NCBI RefSeq assembly: GCF_022790535.1
Contig: NZ_LOHG01000002.1
Coordinates: 149,204-213,203 of the forward strand
DNA: 64,000 bases
From: Pseudomonas maioricensis
Lineage (GTDB): Bacteria; Pseudomonadota; Gammaproteobacteria; Pseudomonadales; Pseudomonadaceae
Direction: 5' to 3'
Part shown: positions 59,385-64,000 of the stretch, one piece after another
How positions within the stretch are numbered: position 1 is the first letter of the stretch
Layout of the letters: every line of letters begins with the position of its first letter
Position numbers and translations under genes: made by a program
The notes under the pieces: generated by a model
Told to the model about the DNA's origin: nothing
Seen by the model: only the letters and a program-made list of their open reading frames with translations
Database searches by the model: none

Positions 59385-61301
59385 CTAAAAACTCGGCGCA
59401 TGCGCCCAATCAATCTGCTCAGCCGGCATTGGCCGCGCAAACCAATAACCTTGGCCCATTGCGCAATCGTTGGCCAGCAAGAACGCCGCCTGTTCGACCG
59501 TCTCGATGCCTTCAGCCAGTACGCGCATGCCCATGCTTTGCGCCAGGGCAATAATCACTCGCACGATGGCGATATCATCTTCATCGCCAGGCAGACCGGC
59601 GACGAAACCCTGATCAATCTTCAGCTTTTGCACCGGCATGCGCTTCAGGCGCAACAACGACGAATAACCCGTGCCAAAATCGTCGATGGCCAGGCTCAGC
59701 CCGAGATCACGCAAACGGTGCATTTGCTCGATAGCCTGATCAGGGTCTTCCATCACTGCGCTTTCGGTCACCTCCAGCTCCAGATGCGCCGGATCCAGCC
59801 CGGTATCGCGTAACACCTTGGCGACCTGCTCAACCAGATGACCACTGCCAAACAGGCGGCTGGAAATGTTGACGGCCACAAAGGAAATATCCACGCCTGC
59901 CGCCAGCCAGTCACACATCTGCTGGCAGGACGTGTTCAATACCCAGGCATCAATATCGGCAATCAGACCGCTTTGTTCGGCGATGGGGATGAACTCCCCC
60001 GGTGGCACCAGCCCACGTTCGGGGTGTTGCCATCGCACCAGCGCCTCGACGCCCAGAATACGGCTGGTGTGCAGGTTGTGAATCGGCTGATAAAAAACCC
60101 GCAGCTCATGACGCTCGATAGCGCGACGTAATTCACTGGCCAGATGCACCCGCTGCTGAGCGTGCGCGGTGAGCTCCTCGGTGTACAACGCATACGCTTC
60201 GCGCCCGTCGCTCTTGGCTTTGAACAACGCCGAGTCAGCATTGCGTAACAGCTGTGCCGGGTTGGAGGCGTCACCAGGGAACAAGCTGATACCGACACTG
60301 GCACTGATGAACAACTGCTGGTTGCCCAGTAAAAACGGCGTCTTGAAGCCATCCAGAATGCGCTGTGCATAACCGGCCACCTGCACCACTTGCTGGCAGT
60401 TTTCGATCAGCAGCGCAAACTCATCACCGCCCAGCCTCGCCAGGGTCATATCAGCATCAAACAAAGATTTGAGGCGCTCGGCCACAGCCTTGAGCACTTC
60501 GTCGCCGACGTTATGCCCCAGGCTGTCATTGATGTTCTTGAAATGATCCAGATCGATTAGCAATAGCGCGCAGCCGCGCTTGTTCGAGCGGGCATAGGTA
60601 AGTGCCTGCGTCGTGCGGTCGATGAACAGCAAGCGGTTGGGCAAATCCGTCAGGGGATCGTAATGCGCCAGCTGCAACAAATCCTGCTCTGAGCGCTTGA
60701 TGGCGGTGATATCGGAAAACACTGCGACGAAGTGCTTTATCTCGCCACTGTCACCCTTCACGCTGCGGATACTTTGCCACTGGGGGTATATTTCACCGCT
60801 TTTGCGGCGGTTCCAGATTTCGCCGCTCCACTGCCCCGCACTAAGAATCGAGCGGTACATCTGTCGGTAGAACTCGGGCCCATGACGGCCGGATTTGAAC
60901 TTGCTCGGGTTGACGCCCAGAACCTCGTCCAGCTGATAACCGGTGATCTCCATGAAGGCGCGGTTGACGTGGACAATCTGCCCCTGGCTATCGGTGACGA
61001 CTACACCTTCAAGGGTGCTATCGAACACCGCCGCCGCCAGACGCAGACGGTCATGATCTTCGCGTTGATGGCGCAGGATAAGATCGACCCCCATGAAACG
61101 CAGTAACTGGCTGCGAACGATGAAGATGAAAACGGCACTGATCGCCACCCAGAGATAACCGCTCATCTGCTGGGCAAACGCCAATCGAGTCGGATTTTCG
61201 ATCATCCCGGGCAGCCAGTGATCACACACGACAAACCAAAAAATCGACAAAACCCCATAAAACAGGGCTGTTCGCAGTGCGTCACGAGAGGAGTCGGTCA
61301 T
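59385..61301 (-). CDS. Membrane-anchored PAS–GGDEF–EAL protein
   Basis: A 638-aa cyclic-di-GMP enzyme. Two N-terminal hydrophobic segments (about 12-30 and 46-66) anchor it. A PAS domain (about 90-200; [27 protein letters not shown]) precedes GGDEF (about 205-370, intact GGDEF in [12 protein letters not shown], no RxxD inhibitory site at the usual place). The EAL domain (about 385-630) keeps [28 protein letters not shown] and LKIDQGFV, so phosphodiesterase activity is likely. It sits between oscA and desA as PA0285 does in P. aeruginosa. The start at 61301 lacks a strong Shine-Dalgarno. Confidence 0.92.
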   Translation of the reverse strand: MTDSSRDALRTALFYGVLSIFWFVVCDHWLPGMIENPTRLAFAQQMSGYLWVAISAVFIFIVRSQLLRFMGVDLILRHQREDHDRLRLAAAVFDSTLEGVVVTDSQGQIVHVNRAFMEITGYQLDEVLGVNPSKFKSGRHGPEFYRQMYRSILSAGQWSGEIWNRRKSGEIYPQWQSIRSVKGDSGEIKHFVAVFSDITAIKRSEQDLLQLAHYDPLTDLPNRLLFIDRTTQALTYARSNKRGCALLLIDLDHFKNINDSLGHNVGDEVLKAVAERLKSLFDADMTLARLGGDEFALLIENCQQVVQVAGYAQRILDGFKTPFLLGNQQLFISASVGISLFPGDASNPAQLLRNADSALFKAKSDGREAYALYTEELTAHAQQRVHLASELRRAIERHELRVFYQPIHNLHTSRILGVEALVRWQHPERGLVPPGEFIPIAEQSGLIADIDAWVLNTSCQQMCDWLAAGVDISFVAVNISSRLFGSGHLVEQVAKVLRDTGLDPAHLELEVTESAVMEDPDQAIEQMHRLRDLGLSLAIDDFGTGYSSLLRLKRMPVQKLKIDQGFVAGLPGDEDDIAIVRVIIALAQSMGMRVLAEGIETVEQAAFLLANDCAMGQGYWFARPMPAEQIDWAHAPSF

Positions 61302-61456
61302 AAGAAAACTAAAAACCTTATGAAATGCGGGATTAAAGATTAGGAAACATCTGGCGACTCTTATCTCTAAGCCCGACTGGTTTTATCTGGTGGCTCAGTG
61401 ATAATGCGCACTGTTGTTTTTTTATTCAAAGCGTCTTTTCGAGGGCCAAACAGCCT

Positions 61457-62641
61457 ATGTGGTACAACGGTTTGCTCGACCTTTCAGTCTGGCAGTTAGT
61501 GGCAGTCACTCTTGCCATGACCCATGTGACGATTGTCGCCGTCACTATTTACCTTCACCGCTACTCCGCCCATCGCTCACTGGAGCTGAATGCGGGCCTC
61601 AAACACTTCTTCCGTTTCTGGCTGTGGCTGACCACTGCGCAGAACACTCGCGAATGGACCGCTATCCATCGCAAACACCATGCAAAATGCGAAACCGTCG
61701 ATGACCCGCACAGCCCGGTTGTAAAAGGGCTTTCTACTGTACTGCGCAAGGGCGCAGAACTGTACCGGGCCGAGGCGGAAAATCCGGACACATTGCGCAT
61801 TTACGGCAAAAACTGCCCGGAAGACTGGATCGAACGCAAAATCTATACGCCTTATCCGTTGCTGGGCGTGGCGATCATGGCGGTCATTGACCTGCTCTTG
61901 TTCGGCGCGCTGGGCATCACCGTCTGGGCGATTCAGATGATGTGGATTCCTTTCTGGGCGGCTGGCGTCGTCAATGGCCTGGGCCATGCCGTCGGTTATC
62001 GCAACTTCGAATGCCGTGATGCAGCAACCAATCTGGTGCCATGGGGCATCATCATTGGCGGCGAAGAGCTGCATAACAACCATCACACCTACCCGAACTC
62101 GGCCAAGTTGTCGGTCAAGAAGTGGGAGTTCGACATGGGCTGGGCGTGGATCAAAGTATTCAGTGCCCTGCGTCTGGCCAAAGTGCAGCGGGTTGCACCT
62201 ATCGCGCACCGCGTCGAGGGCAAAGGCAGTATCGACATGGATACCGCCATGGCGATCCTCAACAACCGTTTCCAGATCATGGCCCAGTACCGCAAGCTGG
62301 TGATCGGCCCACTGGTTGCTCAGGAACTGGCTAAGGCCGACGCTTCGGTACGCCATCAATTCCATCGCGCCAAACGGCTGTTGTCCCGTGAAACCAGCCT
62401 ACTGGATGACAAGCATCACTTGCGCATTCAGACCATGCTGGAGCACAGCCACGCGCTCAAAGTGATCTACGAAAAACGCCTGGCCCTGCAGCAGATCTGG
62501 GTCAAGACCAGCAGCAATGGTCACGACATGCTGGCCGCCATGAAAGACTGGATTCACGAAGCCGAAGCCAGTGGTATTCAGTCCCTGCGCGACTTCGCCG
62601 ACCAGCTCAAAACCTACTCGCTGCGCCCTGCGCACGCTTGA
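61457..62641 (+). CDS. desA: Delta-9 fatty acid desaturase DesA
   Basis: A 394-aa inner-membrane diiron desaturase that makes unsaturated fatty acids from phospholipid acyl chains. The three histidine boxes are HRYSAH, HRKHH and HNNHH, set among four hydrophobic segments. A C-terminal soluble extension of about 130 residues (RFQIMAQYRKLVIGPLVAQELAKADASVRHQFHRAKRLL) is typical of the Pseudomonas DesA. ATG 61457 with a distant GAGGG box. Divergent from the GGDEF/EAL gene and followed by a terminator. Confidence 0.93.
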   Translation: MWYNGLLDLSVWQLVAVTLAMTHVTIVAVTIYLHRYSAHRSLELNAGLKHFFRFWLWLTTAQNTREWTAIHRKHHAKCETVDDPHSPVVKGLSTVLRKGAELYRAEAENPDTLRIYGKNCPEDWIERKIYTPYPLLGVAIMAVIDLLLFGALGITVWAIQMMWIPFWAAGVVNGLGHAVGYRNFECRDAATNLVPWGIIIGGEELHNNHHTYPNSAKLSVKKWEFDMGWAWIKVFSALRLAKVQRVAPIAHRVEGKGSIDMDTAMAILNNRFQIMAQYRKLVIGPLVAQELAKADASVRHQFHRAKRLLSRETSLLDDKHHLRIQTMLEHSHALKVIYEKRLALQQIWVKTSSNGHDMLAAMKDWIHEAEASGIQSLRDFADQLKTYSLRPAHA

Positions 62642-62653
62642 AGCCACTGATCA

Positions 62654-62683
62654 GCGCGCCCGAATTCGGGCGCGCCTGATTTG
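62654..62683 (+). terminator. Terminator of desA
   Basis: GCGCGCCCG (62654-62662), loop AATT, CGGGCGCGC (62667-62675), then a short TTT. Very stable stem, short T run. Confidence 0.65.
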
Positions 62684-62779
62684 AACTTCATCCCCTAAAT
62701 CCACTCAGAACAACAGCCCGCGACCCCGTGCGGGGAATGTTGTGGCTGTGCGCCGCACCTTATTCTGAGATGCAGTGCC

Positions 62780-63766
62780 ATGGACAACAAAAATCTACTG
62801 ACACCCCATACTGACAATCCCGCCGCTGCCGAGACGCTACTGGCGCTGATGCACGCCCAGGCAGAAGTCGCACGCCTGAGTGAACGTGAGCAACTGTTCA
62901 GCTCGCTGCTGGTCAGCGTCAATGCTGTGCTCTGGGCCTTCGACTGGGCCACCCAACGGATGATCTACGTCAGCCCGGCTTACGAACGCATCTTCGGCCG
63001 CTCTGCAGGTTTGTTGCTGGCCGACTACGGCGAATGGCGCGACAGCATTTACCCCGATGACCTCAACTACGCTGAGCGCAGCCTCAACGAAGTTATCGAG
63101 AAAGGCGCTGTGGAAGATCGCGAATACCGAATCATCCGTGCCGACGGCGAAGTCCGCTGGATCAGCGACAAATGCTTCGTAAGTCACCAGACCGACGCCG
63201 AGCAGCGTCTCGTCGTGGTGGGCATCGCAGAAGACATCACCGAAAAGAAAGAGCTGGAAAGCGAACTGCAGCGCCTGGCGACAACCGACGTGCTGACACA
63301 AAGCAGCAACCGCCGGCATTTCTTCGAATGCGCCCAGCGCGAGTTTGAATTGGCGCGCCTGCATGGCACGCCGTTGGCATTTCTGTTGCTGGACATCGAT
63401 GACTTCAAGCTGGTCAACGACACCTACGGGCACCAGGAAGGCGATTTGGTGCTGCAGAAAATCGCTGAATGCGGCCGAACGACGTTAAGACGCGGGGATT
63501 TGTTCGGCCGTATTGGCGGTGAGGAGTTTGCTGCGGTGTTCCCGGGTTGTGCGCCAGACATGGCCAAGCAAATCGCCGAGCGCCTGCAGCGAGAAATTCA
63601 GCGATTGAGTTTCCAGCGCGGCGACAAAACCTTCGGCATCACTGCCAGCCAGGGCCTGACCAACATGGGAGAGGACGACCAGAGCCTGGAAATCCTCTAC
63701 GCCCGTGCTGACGCAGCGATGTATCAAGCCAAGCGTCAGGGCAAGAATCAGATCGTGTTGGTGTAG
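62780..63766 (+). CDS. PAS–GGDEF diguanylate cyclase
   Basis: A 328-aa soluble diguanylate cyclase making cyclic-di-GMP. A short coiled N-terminus (1-40) precedes a PAS/PAC domain (about 48-160; WAFDWATQRMIYVSPAYERIFGRSAG, EYRIIRADGEVRWISDKCFV). The GGDEF domain (about 165-328) has an intact GGEEF motif (GRIGGEEFAAVFP) and an RxxD inhibitory site (RRGD) five residues ahead, so product feedback is likely. No membrane segment. The start at 62780 has only a weak ribosome binding site. It stands alone downstream of desA. Confidence 0.92.
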   Translation: MDNKNLLTPHTDNPAAAETLLALMHAQAEVARLSEREQLFSSLLVSVNAVLWAFDWATQRMIYVSPAYERIFGRSAGLLLADYGEWRDSIYPDDLNYAERSLNEVIEKGAVEDREYRIIRADGEVRWISDKCFVSHQTDAEQRLVVVGIAEDITEKKELESELQRLATTDVLTQSSNRRHFFECAQREFELARLHGTPLAFLLLDIDDFKLVNDTYGHQEGDLVLQKIAECGRTTLRRGDLFGRIGGEEFAAVFPGCAPDMAKQIAERLQREIQRLSFQRGDKTFGITASQGLTNMGEDDQSLEILYARADAAMYQAKRQGKNQIVLV

Positions 63767-63789
63767 GTGATTCGCGCAGGAGCCTGTTG

Positions 63790-64000
63790 GAGCGAGGCTT
63801 GCCCGCGAAGAACGATTACGCGCCCTGACTGATACACCGCAGCGCCTATATCGCGGGCAAGCCCGGCTCCCACAGTAAACCTCGGTCCTGTGGGAGCGAG
63901 GCTTGCCCGCGATGAACGATTACGCGCCATGACTGACACACCGCAGCGCCTGAATCGCGGGCAAGCCCGGCTCCCACAGTAAACCTCGGTCCTGTGGGAG
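63790..64000. repeat. Tandem BIME array, 104-bp unit, running off the window
   Basis: GAGCGAGGCTTGCCCGCGA begins at 63790 and again at 63894, and the third unit starts at 63998. Each unit holds a direct GTGGGAGCGAGGCTTGCCCG REP, a spacer (ACGATTACGCGCC...CACCGCAGCGCC), the inverted REP, and AGTAAACCTCGGTCC. A few substitutions separate copies 1 and 2. Confidence 0.9.

Noticed and set aside
63790..64000. Possible CRISPR array in the terminal repeats
   Set aside because: The repeat unit is a 104-bp BIME with inverted REP arms and conserved spacers, unlike CRISPR repeats with unique spacers.

Overview
The window looks like Pseudomonas chromosome, probably from the fluorescens/syringae side of the genus rather than P. 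aeruginosa. Reasons: the gene orders glnA–DUF4124–ntrBC and oscA–sbp–cysTWA next to a GGDEF/EAL gene and desA; a TriABC-type efflux operon; and more than fifteen GTAG/GTGG-headed REP/BIME hairpins, with a REP-associated tyrosine transposase embedded among them. Base composition is moderately GC rich, except for an AT-richer accessory island at about 9.4–15.3 kb. No rRNA, tRNA, prophage or CRISPR array was seen.

Layout. 0–6 kb: nitrogen control (3' end of glnA, an exported chorismate mutase, two DUF4124 proteins, ntrB, ntrC). 6–9 kb: a short-chain dehydrogenase and a BetT-type choline transporter with a perfect 28-bp palindrome upstream. 9.4–15.3 kb: an effector/immunity island with two PAAR proteins carrying a type-44-like polymorphic toxin domain, five paralogous single-pass membrane proteins that look like periplasmic immunity proteins, a 161-aa PAAR-associated protein, a 43-aa ORF, and a 115-bp non-coding direct repeat in front of each module. 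15.3–20 kb: serine acetyltransferase, D-cysteine desulfhydrase and a cystine ABC importer. 20.5–28.9 kb: an Ig-like protein, two SfnB-type flavoproteins, an SnaA/NtaA-type monooxygenase, a MetQNI-type importer and a methyltransferase. 29–35 kb: the REP transposase and a triABC-like RND pump. 35–42.5 kb: an orphan AAA ATPase, a DUF6124/DUF3077-like gene with a long leader, a taurine/sulfonate-type ABC system with a TauD dioxygenase, and a second MetQ. 42.7–48.5 kb: an Rhs/YD-repeat locus encoded as two overlapping ORFs plus a 313-aa partner. 48.8–54.7 kb: an SfnR-like sigma-54 activator with an odd C-terminus, a hydrolase, an ExuT-type MFS carrier, an orphan response regulator, a Crp/Fnr-like regulator and a DUF962 protein. 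54.8–64 kb: sulfate importer, OscA, a GGDEF/EAL protein, DesA and a diguanylate cyclase, ending in a tandem BIME array.

Much of the window serves sulfur acquisition (cystine, sulfonates, sulfones, methionine-type ligands, sulfate). The two most interesting signals are elsewhere. The first is a leader of about 270–290 nt shared by two small DUF genes 25 kb apart, in which several helices, including a UUCG hairpin and a possible alternative pseudoknot pairing, are kept by compensatory base changes. The second is the duplicated PAAR-toxin locus, whose five immunity-like proteins carry one N-terminal membrane segment and two conserved cysteines, which points to a toxin acting in the periplasm. 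All assignments come from reading the sequence and from remembered family features; no database search was possible.
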